Below, piece by piece: positions 7,760 to 16,378 of a DNA stretch of 55,350 nt; positions within the stretch are counted from its first letter, which is position 1; every line of letters begins with the position of its first letter. The notes beneath the pieces were generated by a model, which had not been told where the DNA came from, did no database searches, and saw nothing but the letters and a program-made list of their open reading frames with translations. The position numbers were made by a program, and so were the translations under genes. Location of the stretch: contig JBBDMS010000061.1 in the NCBI GenBank assembly GCA_040878185.1, positions 1 to 55,350 on the forward strand, read 5' to 3'. Origin of the DNA: JAWXBK01 sp040878185. Lineage in GTDB: Bacteria > Pseudomonadota > Alphaproteobacteria > Dongiales > Dongiaceae.

Positions 7760-9145
7760 CTATTCAGGCACTTCCTTGCCTCTGTCGAAGTATTTCTTGT
7801 TGTCGTCGACCTGGAGCCAGGGGATGAGCTGGAACCAGTCGTCGCGGCGGTGACGGTCGATCAGGGTCGTGCTCTCGCCGAAGTAGAACCGCACGCCGGC
7901 CAGCAGGCCCTCATGGTCGTGCTCGCCGATCTGACCGTCGAGGAAGAGCGTCATGCCCGGCAGAGCCTCGAAGCCCGGGCGGAACTCGATACCCGCGAGG
8001 CCCATGTTCGCGACCGGGTTGAGATCGCCACCGAGATAGATGCGGACATCGTCGACCGGGTACCAGCCGAGTTCGACCTTGCCGAACATGCCGTCGTCGC
8101 CCCGGTTATGCTCCTGGTAACCGACCTGGCCCGAGATATCGAACTGGCCGAGATAGATCTGTCCGCTGCCGCCGTAACGCGTCGTGTGGTTGTCGTTGAT
8201 CTCGCCATGCGAGACGAACAGACCCGCCAAAGCCACGTCCGGATCGCGCCAGAAGAACATCGTGCTGCCGCCCCAGCCGAACTCGTCGTCCAGAATGCCG
8301 GCAGCACCCTCGATATGCGCACCGAACTGGTCGCCCAGCGGGAAGGTGAACAGACCGTGCGCCAGACCCGCGCCATCGTCGTTCACGAACCCGCCGCCGA
8401 CATCGAGCTTCACGTTCGGGCCGCTCACCGCCGGGCCTTCCGCGCGCGCCGAGTTGGCGTTGCCGAAGCCGAGCGCCGCCATCACCAGAACCACCGCACT
8501 CGCCGCCATCAGCCGCGCCTTGCGGAACGTGCTCCGGCTAAGCTGGCAGGGCGACGCGTCGTCGATCGCAACCAGCGGATAGGCCGGAAGCTGGAAGCAC
8601 AGACGCGCCGACAGATCGATCGAGGAACGGCGCTGCTTGCGCCATGCGACCAGCACGTCGCGTGCCGTCCGCGTCAGGCTCATGCGCATCGTCTCGTCGA
8701 AGAACCCGTCCTTGTTGAACGCGGCAAGCTGCATCAGCAGATAGACCGTCCGCGTCTTCGGCTCGAGATAGAGACCGATCAGCGGTTCGCCCATCGCCTC
8801 GCGCAGCGCCTTCGCCAGTTCGACCATCGTGTGCGAACGCCAGACGGCGGCGGTCGGATCGAACACCAGCGTGTCGTGTGTCAGCGCGGCGGTCGCCGCT
8901 TCGAGACTGTTGTGGCTCGCAAACGCGCCACGGTCCCACTGCCGGGCCTTCACCGGCAGATCGCAGCCGATCCCGGCGAGAGCGGCGCGCGCATTGCGGG
9001 CCGCGTCCGACGCGCGATGCGGGGCTGCGACATGCAAGGTGAGCCGCGGCGAATGTTCGTTATCCAGCCCGGCCATGAAGACCGGAACCGGCATGCTGCG
9101 CAGGACGTTGCGGATCTCCGCAATCGGCAGTTTGGACGCCGTCAT
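7760..9145 (-). CDS. Predicted envelope protein with internal signal peptide and barrel-like C-terminus, copy 1
   Basis: Unrecognised 461-residue protein. Residues 1-205 are soluble-looking with no signal sequence. Residues 208-235 read as a textbook signal peptide (FRKARLMAASAVVLVMAALG, then ANSARA before EG), but they are internal. Residues 236-440 alternate glycines, aromatics and charged residues (FGAHIEGAAGILDDEFGWGG, GQIYLGQFDISGQVGYQE, PGMTLFLDGQIGEHDHEGLL) as in outer-membrane barrels. The ATG at 9145 follows GGGGGA, and a promoter lies at 9222-9251. The protein is identical to copy 2 for residues 1-448; only the last 13 residues differ. It could be a membrane protein with a cytoplasmic N-domain, or an internal ATG at codon 213 (AAGG 8 nt before) could give a separately exported barrel. 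Confidence 0.75.
   Translation of the reverse strand: MTASKLPIAEIRNVLRSMPVPVFMAGLDNEHSPRLTLHVAAPHRASDAARNARAALAGIGCDLPVKARQWDRGAFASHNSLEAATAALTHDTLVFDPTAAVWRSHTMVELAKALREAMGEPLIGLYLEPKTRTVYLLMQLAAFNKDGFFDETMRMSLTRTARDVLVAWRKQRRSSIDLSARLCFQLPAYPLVAIDDASPCQLSRSTFRKARLMAASAVVLVMAALGFGNANSARAEGPAVSGPNVKLDVGGGFVNDDGAGLAHGLFTFPLGDQFGAHIEGAAGILDDEFGWGGSTMFFWRDPDVALAGLFVSHGEINDNHTTRYGGSGQIYLGQFDISGQVGYQEHNRGDDGMFGKVELGWYPVDDVRIYLGGDLNPVANMGLAGIEFRPGFEALPGMTLFLDGQIGEHDHEGLLAGVRFYFGESTTLIDRHRRDDWFQLIPWLQVDDNKKYFDRGKEVPE
7884..9145. repeat. Tandem duplicate tract, copy 1 (pairs with 9549-10810)
   Basis: By line-by-line comparison this tract appears identical in DNA to 9549-10810, offset 1665 bp. Between 7810 and 7884 at least three single-base differences appear, and the sequences diverge at the 3' end of the genes. 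At the other side identity stops exactly at the start codon. Confidence 0.9.
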
Positions 9146-9221
9146 GTTGCAATTCCCCCTTAGACCGAATTGTGTCGCCGATCCCCGGTGAACCCCTACC
9201 TCCGAGGTGCAGTAATCGGCG

Positions 9222-9251
9222 ATTCTACACCTACGCCACGGGCCGGCTCAA
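9222..9251 (-). promoter_or_regulatory. Promoter of barrel gene copy 1
   Basis: On the minus strand: -35 TTGAGC (9246-9251), 18-bp spacer, -10 TAGAAT (9222-9227). The same two hexamers with the same spacing occur upstream of copy 2 inside otherwise different sequence, which supports the call. The leader would be about 70 nt. Confidence 0.75.
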
Positions 9252-9343
9252 CTGCCAGGCGGCCGGTCGGCCATCGGCCGGGTGTCCATATGCGGCAACG
9301 GGCCGGACCTGCACCGCGGTCAAGCCGGGGCTTCTGGCCGGGC

Positions 9344-9387
9344 CCAAATGGAAGGGGCCGTCGCCCGGTCTCCCGAACGACGGCCCC
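9344..9387 (-). terminator. Terminator-like hairpin after barrel gene copy 2
   Basis: Perfect 10-bp stem GGGGCCGTCG (9354-9363) with CGACGGCCCC (9378-9387), followed on the minus strand by TTCCATTTGG, only moderately T-rich. It lies 38 bp after the stop of the gene at 9425. A second small palindrome (9397-9411) is between them. The rest of 9252-9343 shows nothing I recognise. Confidence 0.6.
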
Positions 9388-9424
9388 GATGGAATGTCGC
9401 CCGCCGGGCGACCGGAGAGCGATG

Positions 9425-10810
9425 CTAGCTGGGGGGCTGCTCTGGCTCGCCGATGTACTTGTGGCCGTCGTCGACCTGGAGCCAGGGAATGAGCTGGAAC
9501 CAGTCGTCGCGGCGGTGGCGGTCGATCAGGGTCGTGCTCTCGCCGAAATAGAACCGCACGCCGGCCAGCAGGCCCTCATGGTCGTGCTCGCCGATCTGAC
9601 CGTCGAGGAAGAGCGTCATGCCCGGCAGAGCCTCGAAGCCCGGGCGGAACTCGATACCCGCGAGGCCCATGTTCGCGACCGGGTTGAGATCGCCACCGAG
9701 ATAGATGCGGACATCGTCGACCGGGTACCAGCCGAGTTCGACCTTGCCGAACATGCCGTCGTCGCCCCGGTTATGCTCCTGGTAACCGACCTGGCCCGAG
9801 ATATCGAACTGGCCGAGATAGATCTGTCCGCTGCCGCCGTAACGCGTCGTGTGGTTGTCGTTGATCTCGCCATGCGAGACGAACAGACCCGCCAAAGCCA
9901 CGTCCGGATCGCGCCAGAAGAACATCGTGCTGCCGCCCCAGCCGAACTCGTCGTCCAGAATGCCGGCAGCACCCTCGATATGCGCACCGAACTGGTCGCC
10001 CAGCGGGAAGGTGAACAGACCGTGCGCCAGACCCGCGCCATCGTCGTTCACGAACCCGCCGCCGACATCGAGCTTCACGTTCGGGCCGCTCACCGCCGGG
10101 CCTTCCGCGCGCGCCGAGTTGGCGTTGCCGAAGCCGAGCGCCGCCATCACCAGAACCACCGCACTCGCCGCCATCAGCCGCGCCTTGCGGAACGTGCTCC
10201 GGCTAAGCTGGCAGGGCGACGCGTCGTCGATCGCAACCAGCGGATAGGCCGGAAGCTGGAAGCACAGACGCGCCGACAGATCGATCGAGGAACGGCGCTG
10301 CTTGCGCCATGCGACCAGCACGTCGCGTGCCGTCCGCGTCAGGCTCATGCGCATCGTCTCGTCGAAGAACCCGTCCTTGTTGAACGCGGCAAGCTGCATC
10401 AGCAGATAGACCGTCCGCGTCTTCGGCTCGAGATAGAGACCGATCAGCGGTTCGCCCATCGCCTCGCGCAGCGCCTTCGCCAGTTCGACCATCGTGTGCG
10501 AACGCCAGACGGCGGCGGTCGGATCGAACACCAGCGTGTCGTGTGTCAGCGCGGCGGTCGCCGCTTCGAGACTGTTGTGGCTCGCAAACGCGCCACGGTC
10601 CCACTGCCGGGCCTTCACCGGCAGATCGCAGCCGATCCCGGCGAGAGCGGCGCGCGCATTGCGGGCCGCGTCCGACGCGCGATGCGGGGCTGCGACATGC
10701 AAGGTGAGCCGCGGCGAATGTTCGTTATCCAGCCCGGCCATGAAGACCGGAACCGGCATGCTGCGCAGGACGTTGCGGATCTCCGCAATCGGCAGTTTGG
10801 ACGCCGTCAT
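9425..10810 (-). CDS. Predicted envelope protein with internal signal peptide and barrel-like C-terminus, copy 2
   Basis: Tandem paralogue of the gene at 7760, also 461 residues, with the same soluble N-terminal part (1-205), internal signal-peptide-like segment (208-235) and barrel-like C-terminus. It differs only after LQVDD, ending GHKYIGEPEQPPS instead of NKKYFDRGKEVPE. It starts at the ATG at 10810 after GGGGGAAATCACGAT. Its own promoter (10888-10917) and a terminator-like hairpin (9344-9387) make it a separate transcription unit. The N-terminal part matches no family I can name. Both copies keep the full frame, so the long protein is probably made. Confidence 0.75.
   Translation of the reverse strand: MTASKLPIAEIRNVLRSMPVPVFMAGLDNEHSPRLTLHVAAPHRASDAARNARAALAGIGCDLPVKARQWDRGAFASHNSLEAATAALTHDTLVFDPTAAVWRSHTMVELAKALREAMGEPLIGLYLEPKTRTVYLLMQLAAFNKDGFFDETMRMSLTRTARDVLVAWRKQRRSSIDLSARLCFQLPAYPLVAIDDASPCQLSRSTFRKARLMAASAVVLVMAALGFGNANSARAEGPAVSGPNVKLDVGGGFVNDDGAGLAHGLFTFPLGDQFGAHIEGAAGILDDEFGWGGSTMFFWRDPDVALAGLFVSHGEINDNHTTRYGGSGQIYLGQFDISGQVGYQEHNRGDDGMFGKVELGWYPVDDVRIYLGGDLNPVANMGLAGIEFRPGFEALPGMTLFLDGQIGEHDHEGLLAGVRFYFGESTTLIDRHRRDDWFQLIPWLQVDDGHKYIGEPEQPPS
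9549..10810. repeat. Tandem duplicate tract, copy 2 (pairs with 7884-9145)
   Basis: Partner of the tract at 7884-9145. Identity ends exactly at the ATG of the gene (10810). The leader beyond shares only the ribosome-binding site and promoter hexamers with copy 1. Confidence 0.9.
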
Positions 10811-10887
10811 ATCGTGATTTCCCCCATTGGATCGAAGTTTTGACGCCGGACGCAGCAGACCCCGTAACCGGCGAACAACAAAGGGTA

Positions 10888-10917
10888 ATTCTACACCCGA
10901 GCGAGGGATCGGCTCAA
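10888..10917 (-). promoter_or_regulatory. Promoter of barrel gene copy 2
   Basis: Minus-strand -35 TTGAGC (10912-10917), 18-bp spacer, -10 TAGAAT (10888-10893), identical in hexamers and spacing to the copy 1 promoter. The -35 box contains the stop codon of the SDR gene that ends at 10914. Confidence 0.75.
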
Positions 10918-11699
10918 CTGTCCATCGGTGTTCGCACGGTCAAGTGAACACCCCCGTCGACCACCAGCAACTGCCCGGTAATGGTTGGCCCGCCCATGGC
11001 AAACCAGCCGACTGCCTCGGCAATTTCGCTCGCATCGGACATCCGGCCGAGGGGTGTCATTCGGGCCACTCTCTTGCGGAAATCGTCATAGGCATCGTCG
11101 CTCATGCGGCGGCGCACCCAGTCGGTATCGACGAAGCCGGGACATACGGCATTCACGCGAATCTCGGGGGCCAGCGCACGGGCGAGAGCGAGGGTGAGCG
11201 TGTTGAGCGCACCCTTCGAAGCGGCATAGGCCATCGAACTTCCGAGACCCGAAAACGCCCCGTGCGAGGACATGTTCACGATGGCGCCGCGGGCCTCGCG
11301 CAGGGCCGGGGCTGCGGCTCGCGCCATCTGATAGGCGGCGGTTACGTTGACCGAAAATATCCGTGTAAAATCCGTGGCATCGAGCGCATCGAGGTCGTGC
11401 GCCGGGGCAAAGGCCGTCACCCCGGCATTGTTGATCAGCGAATCGAGGCGGCCCCAGCGCTCGAGCGCGACGGCGACGATGCGCCGGCAGTCCGAATCGA
11501 TCGCAACGTCGCCTTGCAACGCCAACCCGTCGCCGCCGGCGGTCGCGCAATCCGCCGCGGTCGCCTCGGCCGCATCCCGGCTATGCGCGTAATTGACCCC
11601 GACGCGCCAGCCGCACCCGGCCAGATGGAGCGCGACGGCGCGGCCGATTCCCGTTCCGCCGCCTGTCACGATGGCGACGCGCTCGCTGCTCGGAGCCAT
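10914..11699 (-). CDS. Short-chain dehydrogenase/reductase (SDR)
   Basis: A 261-residue classical SDR, an NAD(P)-dependent oxidoreductase of unknown substrate. Motifs visible are the cofactor loop VTGGGTGIGRAVAL near residue 10, LINNAGVTAFAP near 90, the serine in IVNMSSHGAFSGLG, the catalytic YAASK near 160, and the C-terminal ITGQLLVVDGG. The frame stays open far upstream, but the ATG at 11699 follows a clear AAAGGAG ribosome-binding site 8 nt away and starts the family N-terminus. It is divergent from the quinone reductase at 11829, and the 129-bp gap must hold promoters for both. Its stop overlaps the promoter of barrel copy 2. Confidence 0.9.
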   Translation of the reverse strand: MAPSSERVAIVTGGGTGIGRAVALHLAGCGWRVGVNYAHSRDAAEATAADCATAGGDGLALQGDVAIDSDCRRIVAVALERWGRLDSLINNAGVTAFAPAHDLDALDATDFTRIFSVNVTAAYQMARAAAPALREARGAIVNMSSHGAFSGLGSSMAYAASKGALNTLTLALARALAPEIRVNAVCPGFVDTDWVRRRMSDDAYDDFRKRVARMTPLGRMSDASEIAEAVGWFAMGGPTITGQLLVVDGGVHLTVRTPMDS

Positions 11700-11828
11700 C
11701 CCTGGCACTCCTTTGGATTGCATGGCGGTGGCCGACAGATTGGCTTCTGGAACGGCGGCCGGTCTAGTCTTCGCGCCGTCGGGGACCATCGGTCGGTTAT
11801 CGGTCGGCCATCGATCTGGGGGAAATTC

Positions 11829-12395
11829 ATGAAGGTTCTCGCGGTGCTCGCCCATCCGCGGCGGGATTCGTTGAGCGGTGCGGTTCTCGACAGCTTCGTC
11901 GCGGGCTTGGCCGAAGCCGGGCACGAAGCCGAAATCGCCGATCTGCACGCAGAGAAATTCGATCCCGTCCTGCGGCCCGAGGACGAACCGGACTGGAACG
12001 ACGGGAACAAGCGCTACAGCGATGCCGTTCTCGGCGAACAGGCGCGCATCGCGCGCAACGATGCGATCGCCCTGGTGTTTCCGGTCTGGTGGTGGTCGAT
12101 GCCGGCGATCCTCAAGGGCTGGATCGACCGCGTCTGGAACAATGGCTGGGCCTATGGCGATCGCAATTTGAAGGGCAAGCGCGGAATCGTGCTGGCGCTC
12201 GCTGCCAGCAGCGCCGAGGCCTATGCGAAACGCGGCTACGATCGCGCCATCGATATCGAGATCCGGCTCGGCGTTCTTGAATATTGCGGTATCGAAAATC
12301 CGGCGCTTCACATGCTCTACGATTCGACGACCGATCGCGCGACCGGCGCAGGGATCATCGAACGAGGCCGACAGATCGGCCGCGAGTTTCGCTGA
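11829..12395 (+). CDS. NAD(P)H-dependent oxidoreductase, flavodoxin-like fold (NQO/KefF type)
   Basis: A 188-residue flavodoxin-fold FMN/FAD enzyme that probably reduces quinones with NAD(P)H. The N-terminus KVLAVLAHPRRDSLSGAVLDSF carries the phosphate-binding loop of the NQO/MdaB/KefF group. LVFPVWWWSMPAILKGWIDRVWNNGWAY (about 80-107) is the conserved flavin and dimer-interface segment. Start ATG 11829 follows GGGGGAAATTC. It is divergent from the SDR gene and convergent with the CocE-like hydrolase, only 14 bp from its end. A detoxification role is plausible but inferred. Confidence 0.9.
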   Translation: MKVLAVLAHPRRDSLSGAVLDSFVAGLAEAGHEAEIADLHAEKFDPVLRPEDEPDWNDGNKRYSDAVLGEQARIARNDAIALVFPVWWWSMPAILKGWIDRVWNNGWAYGDRNLKGKRGIVLALAASSAEAYAKRGYDRAIDIEIRLGVLEYCGIENPALHMLYDSTTDRATGAGIIERGRQIGREFR

Positions 12396-12409
12396 AATCC
12401 TGTGGCCGG

Positions 12410-14431
12410 TCAGTTGTTGTCGCGCGGAACCGCGTGGCTTTCATTGGCGCTGTACACGCGCTCGCCGTTCTCGAACACGTCGATCTCGGCGCTTACGTGA
12501 AACTCCGTCGCCGTCGCACGCAGGTTGGTGCGGGCGCGCGTTTCGATCGACCAGCCCTCGCGCGCCAGCACCTGGCGGATGATCGTGGTTGCATTCGCCG
12601 ACAGAGGATCGCCGTCGGTGATGGTGTAGATCTCTTCCTGGTCGGTATCGGCGAGGACGTCGACGGTCGGCAGATATTCGCAGCCGGAATCCTTGATCAT
12701 ATGGATCGTCGTCGTCTCGCTGCCGATATCGTGGACGACGCGGCGCTCGACGCGTGCTTCGCGTCGCGTTTCCGATGCGACCGGCTTTGCGGTTTCCGGC
12801 GATCCCAGATCCGTCCAGTCGGCATCGTCGGCGCGCGCCGGGCGGATCGGCAGATCGAGCGCGCAATCGGGGCCGTGCAGCGTGATCGTTGCCGCCTTGG
12901 GGGCCGGCCACATCATTGGCCACCATTCGCTCGACACCGCGACGCGGATCCGGTTGCCGGCGCGGAAGCGGTGCGCGATGTGATTGAGCGCGATCCGTAC
13001 GCGATAAGGCTTTCCGGCCTCGAGCGGTTCGGGTGCCGCATGCCCGTCGCGATGCGCCAGGTTGAACAGCATGAACGTGACGCGCGAGGAGGTGCCGTCC
13101 GGCCAGACATCGCAAAGCCGCACCGCAATCTTCGCCTGCGGCCGATCGGCCGAGATCGTCAGCGTGACGACGGGCGCGCCCAGCATCTCCAGCGGGGCGT
13201 CGAGCGGCGCGCTGTCGAAGGTCAGTGATTTGGCATCGTCCGCGCGCTGGTCTTCCGGTATGTCGGCGCCGCCGCTGCCGTTCGAGCACCATTCGGGATG
13301 GGTCGTGCCGGTATCCGCCGGTGAGCGAACCGAGCGTGTCCATTTGCCGGCTGTTGCATCGGTCAGACCCGCGGGCCCGCAATGAAAGCGTCGCGCTGCG
13401 ACGCGCGGCGAGGGCCAGCCATCTTCGACGATCCATCGCCCCTCGCGCACACGGGCATCGGGATCGGGGCGGAAGCTTTCGTTCATCCATACGCGATAGG
13501 CCGGCTCGCGATCGATGCCGTTCTCGATATCCTTCAGCCAGCGATCCCACCACCGCAGGCAATGCTGCAGATATCCGATCTGCGGGGCGGGCAGAGCATT
13601 GAACGGAAACGCATGGCCCCAGGGTCCGATCAAGCCGTGCACCGGCACGCCACGGCAACCCTCCATCAGCATCGGCACGGTGTTGGAATATCCGTCTTCC
13701 CAGCCCCCGACCGCGAGAATCGGAATGCGGATCTGCGCATAGTCCTCGCAGACCGAGGCGCGGCGCCAATATTCGTCGCGTCGCTGATGCGTGATCCAGG
13801 GCAGCAACCAGAAGCGCATCGCCTCGAGGCGCTGTTGCCACATCGCGCGCCAGGCCGGGCCGACTACGGCCGGATCGGGTGGCAGTGCTTCGAGCGAATA
13901 CATGATCGAGGCCCATGCGAAATTGTCGTGCAACATGGCGCCGCCCATGTAGTGCACGTCGTCGGCGTAACGGTCGGCCGCGGCGTGAACCGGAATGATC
14001 GCCTTGAGCGACGGCGGCTGCTTTGCCGCGACCTGAAGGGCGTTAAAGCCGCTCCAGGATTTTCCGGTCATGCCCACACGGCCGCTGCACCATGCCTGGC
14101 GCGCGATCCATTCGATCGCCTCGCAAAGATCCGACAGTTCCTGCTCGCTATATTCGTCGAGCATCACCCCTTCGGAATCGCCGCTGCCGCGCAGGTCGAT
14201 GCGCAGGCAGGCATAGCCATGTCCGGCGAGATAGGGATAGGCGAGCGTGTCGCGATGCAGCAAACCGTCGCGCTTGCGATAGGGATTGGCCTCGATGATC
14301 GCCGGCACGGGATGGCGCTCGGCATCGTCCGGCAGAAACACGCGTGCCGCGAGCCGCACACCGTCCGGCATCGGGATCCAGAGATTCTCGATCTCCCGGA
14401 CCTGACGCTGAAAGTCGTCGCGTACCGCCAC
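12410..14431 (-). CDS. CocE/NonD family hydrolase (S15-type serine hydrolase)
   Basis: A 673-residue alpha/beta hydrolase of the X-Pro dipeptidyl-peptidase/cocaine-esterase family, acting on an ester or amide of unknown identity. Residues 15-60 (MPDGVRLAARVFLPDD, PAIIEANPYRKRDG) are the usual opening. RIDLRGSGDSEG is near 100, and the nucleophile elbow GMTGKSWSGF is near 145. GGWEDGYSN and GPWGHAFP supply the Asp and His regions. The C-terminal jelly-roll begins near 370 (WPSP onwards). It starts with GTG at 14431, 5 nt after GGAGG, directly abutting the TGA of the cupin gene, so the two are coupled. The C-terminus after about 530 is longer than usual. Confidence 0.88.
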   Translation of the reverse strand: MAVRDDFQRQVREIENLWIPMPDGVRLAARVFLPDDAERHPVPAIIEANPYRKRDGLLHRDTLAYPYLAGHGYACLRIDLRGSGDSEGVMLDEYSEQELSDLCEAIEWIARQAWCSGRVGMTGKSWSGFNALQVAAKQPPSLKAIIPVHAAADRYADDVHYMGGAMLHDNFAWASIMYSLEALPPDPAVVGPAWRAMWQQRLEAMRFWLLPWITHQRRDEYWRRASVCEDYAQIRIPILAVGGWEDGYSNTVPMLMEGCRGVPVHGLIGPWGHAFPFNALPAPQIGYLQHCLRWWDRWLKDIENGIDREPAYRVWMNESFRPDPDARVREGRWIVEDGWPSPRVAARRFHCGPAGLTDATAGKWTRSVRSPADTGTTHPEWCSNGSGGADIPEDQRADDAKSLTFDSAPLDAPLEMLGAPVVTLTISADRPQAKIAVRLCDVWPDGTSSRVTFMLFNLAHRDGHAAPEPLEAGKPYRVRIALNHIAHRFRAGNRIRVAVSSEWWPMMWPAPKAATITLHGPDCALDLPIRPARADDADWTDLGSPETAKPVASETRREARVERRVVHDIGSETTTIHMIKDSGCEYLPTVDVLADTDQEEIYTITDGDPLSANATTIIRQVLAREGWSIETRARTNLRATATEFHVSAEIDVFENGERVYSANESHAVPRDNN

Positions 14432-14800
14432 TCACGCCTCCCATTCGAAGACGACGAACACCTTGCGCACGGTTTCCTTCACATCCCAGATGCCTTCCGA
14501 GAAAGCCGGAAAGAACAGACTGTCGCCGGCTGCGATCTCGATCGGCGCGCCGCCATGATCCGGCGTGAAGCTGCAGCGCCCCTTCAGGAAGTGGCAAAAC
14601 TCGGCCTTCTTGACCTGACGCCGCCAGCGGCCGGGCGTGCATTGCCAGATGCCGGATTCGATGTCCTCGTCGGCGCTCATTTCGAGAATCTTGCCGGACA
14701 ATCGCGAAACCGGTTCGCCCTGTGGCAAGCCGACCGGCCCCCAGTCTTCGAGCGCATCGTCGGCGAGGGCCGCGGCTTCACGCATGATGCTGATCTTCAT
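14432..14800 (-). CDS. Small cupin-domain protein (DUF861-like)
   Basis: A 122-residue cupin. GIWQCTPGRWRRQVKKAEFCHFLKG (about 50-75) and IEIAAGDSLFFPAFSEGIWDVKETVRK match the pattern of the DUF861 / ureidoglycine-type cupins that bind small amines or acids. The start ATG 14800 has a strong GGGAGG ribosome-binding site 9 nt upstream. The stop TGA abuts the GTG of the CocE-type hydrolase, indicating cotranslation, so the cupin may bind or process the product of that hydrolase. It is preceded by the TPR-SGNH gene 41 bp upstream on the same strand. Confidence 0.85.
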   Translation of the reverse strand: MKISIMREAAALADDALEDWGPVGLPQGEPVSRLSGKILEMSADEDIESGIWQCTPGRWRRQVKKAEFCHFLKGRCSFTPDHGGAPIEIAAGDSLFFPAFSEGIWDVKETVRKVFVVFEWEA

Positions 14801-14841
14801 GTTGGTCACCTCCCAAGGCCGATCGCGAGCGGATCGGCACC

Positions 14842-16305
14842 CTATGATGCGCTGCTTGTTTCGATGCGGTCGAGCGCATCGACCAGTCCGGTCGGCAGAA
14901 TATGATTGGTGTCGATATAGAGCCCGGTGCGGCCGGTCGCGCTGCCGCTGCTGCGGGTTGCCCCGAGCAGATCCACGAAGGCAAATCCGTGCCGGCTGGC
15001 GGCGACGGCCAGCCGGCGATTGAAGCGTTCGATGATCTCGAGATAGGTGCTTCGCGCGATCGCCCGCATCACCTCGACCTGCACGTTGGTCGCCGGTGTG
15101 CCCGCGACGATCGGCGTCAGATCGCGCGCGCGGCATGTGTCGGCGAGCCAGTCGACATAGTCGCTTGCGAGCCGATCGACCGGGGTCATGTCGCTGGAGT
15201 TTTCCTGAGCGCCGGGCGGCAGTTCCGCGAGCAATCCGGAAATGCGGCAATCGAGCGAACCGATCAGCGACACGAATCGCGATCCATCCGGCACGCGCGC
15301 GAGCGAGGCAAGATAGGCGGCTCTGAAGCGGTTGTCGCCTGCGACGAAATGGGCCGCGCGACATCCGAACACGGGCTCGCCGATAAGGCGTGTCGACTGT
15401 CCCGCGACGGTCACGATGTAACCGGCGGCGGCCATCGCCTGTTCGTCACCGACAACGGTGAGCGTCGCATGCGCGGCACTTTCGTAATGGGCTTCATGCC
15501 GGTCGCGAAAGGCGAGCAGACCGGCGAGCTGATCGAGCATGCTGCGGAAGACTGCCTTGCGCGGCCAGTCGGGCAGCGACGCATCGTGAGCGCGCGACGC
15601 ATCGACCAGCGAGGCTGCCTCTCTCATGCGCCCCTGCAGCCACAGGACCGTCGCCTTCAATGTCGCCTCGCCGAAGCGCTGGCGCGGATCGGGCGGCGCA
15701 TCGAGACGGAGAATGCGCTCGTGGCGGCCGAGCGCGAACAAGGTCGAGGCCAATGCGCAGGTCGGATCCGGCAGATTGGGGTCGGCCGCTCGCACTTTTT
15801 CCAGTGCCGCGAGCGCCTCCTCGAAATCGCCGCGATCGGACAGCAGCGAACCGAGCAGCAGGTTGCCGCGCAGATGATCGGGAAACATGGCGATGACCGG
15901 ACGGCAGCGGTCGAGTGCCGCCGCGTTCTCGCCGATCAATCCCCAGATCGTCGCGACCTGGATGCGCAGATCCGGATCGTCGAATGCGAGCGTCTCGATC
16001 GCCTCGAGCTCGCGCCGCGCCGCCGCATCGTCGCCGATCTGGCGATGGCTGTCGGCAAGCGTCGCGCGATAGAGCGCTTCATCGGGTGCGATCTCGGCGG
16101 CGCGTTGAAAATAGCGGTTGGCATCGCGTTCCTGCCCACGATGGCGGGTGACGAGGCCGAGCAGATGATGCGCGTGGGCGTGCTCGGGATTGTCGCGGAT
16201 GACCTGGCGATAGATACCGTGCGCCTCATCCAGCCGCCCCTGGCGGTGAAAATAGAGGGCGTTGTTCAGAAGTCGATCGGCTTCGTCGCGCATTCGGTCG
16301 GACAC
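14842..16305 (-). CDS. TPR protein with C-terminal SGNH-like domain
   Basis: A 487-residue protein. Residues 1-270 are tetratricopeptide-type helices (NALYFHRQGRLDEAHGIYRQ, HAHAHHLLGLVTRHRGQE, LLLGSLLSDRGDFEEALAAL). From about 290 a different domain starts: IVTVAGQSTRL, then FVSLIGSLDCRISGLL near 345, in the position of the GEIDCR block of some SGNH/GDSL-like proteins, and the C-terminal DTNHILPTGLVDAL supplying a possible D..H pair. No TPR-sulfotransferase loop is present. The GTG at 16305 gives the longest protein; the ATG at 16293 is equally possible. The role may be in polysaccharide or surface-sugar modification, by inference from domain type only. Confidence 0.78.
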   Translation of the reverse strand: MSDRMRDEADRLLNNALYFHRQGRLDEAHGIYRQVIRDNPEHAHAHHLLGLVTRHRGQERDANRYFQRAAEIAPDEALYRATLADSHRQIGDDAAARRELEAIETLAFDDPDLRIQVATIWGLIGENAAALDRCRPVIAMFPDHLRGNLLLGSLLSDRGDFEEALAALEKVRAADPNLPDPTCALASTLFALGRHERILRLDAPPDPRQRFGEATLKATVLWLQGRMREAASLVDASRAHDASLPDWPRKAVFRSMLDQLAGLLAFRDRHEAHYESAAHATLTVVGDEQAMAAAGYIVTVAGQSTRLIGEPVFGCRAAHFVAGDNRFRAAYLASLARVPDGSRFVSLIGSLDCRISGLLAELPPGAQENSSDMTPVDRLASDYVDWLADTCRARDLTPIVAGTPATNVQVEVMRAIARSTYLEIIERFNRRLAVAASRHGFAFVDLLGATRSSGSATGRTGLYIDTNHILPTGLVDALDRIETSSAS

Positions 16306-16378
16306 GGGTTTTTATGGAGGGGCCGGAGCGATGGCGCGCGCATGATGGCGAGGCGGTTTCGCCTTGGCAACCGGTCAC

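Noticed and set aside
7850..9163. Long plus-strand open frames opposite both barrel genes
   Set aside because: Arg/His-rich, low-complexity translations without a domain, antisense to genes with promoters, ribosome-binding sites and terminators.
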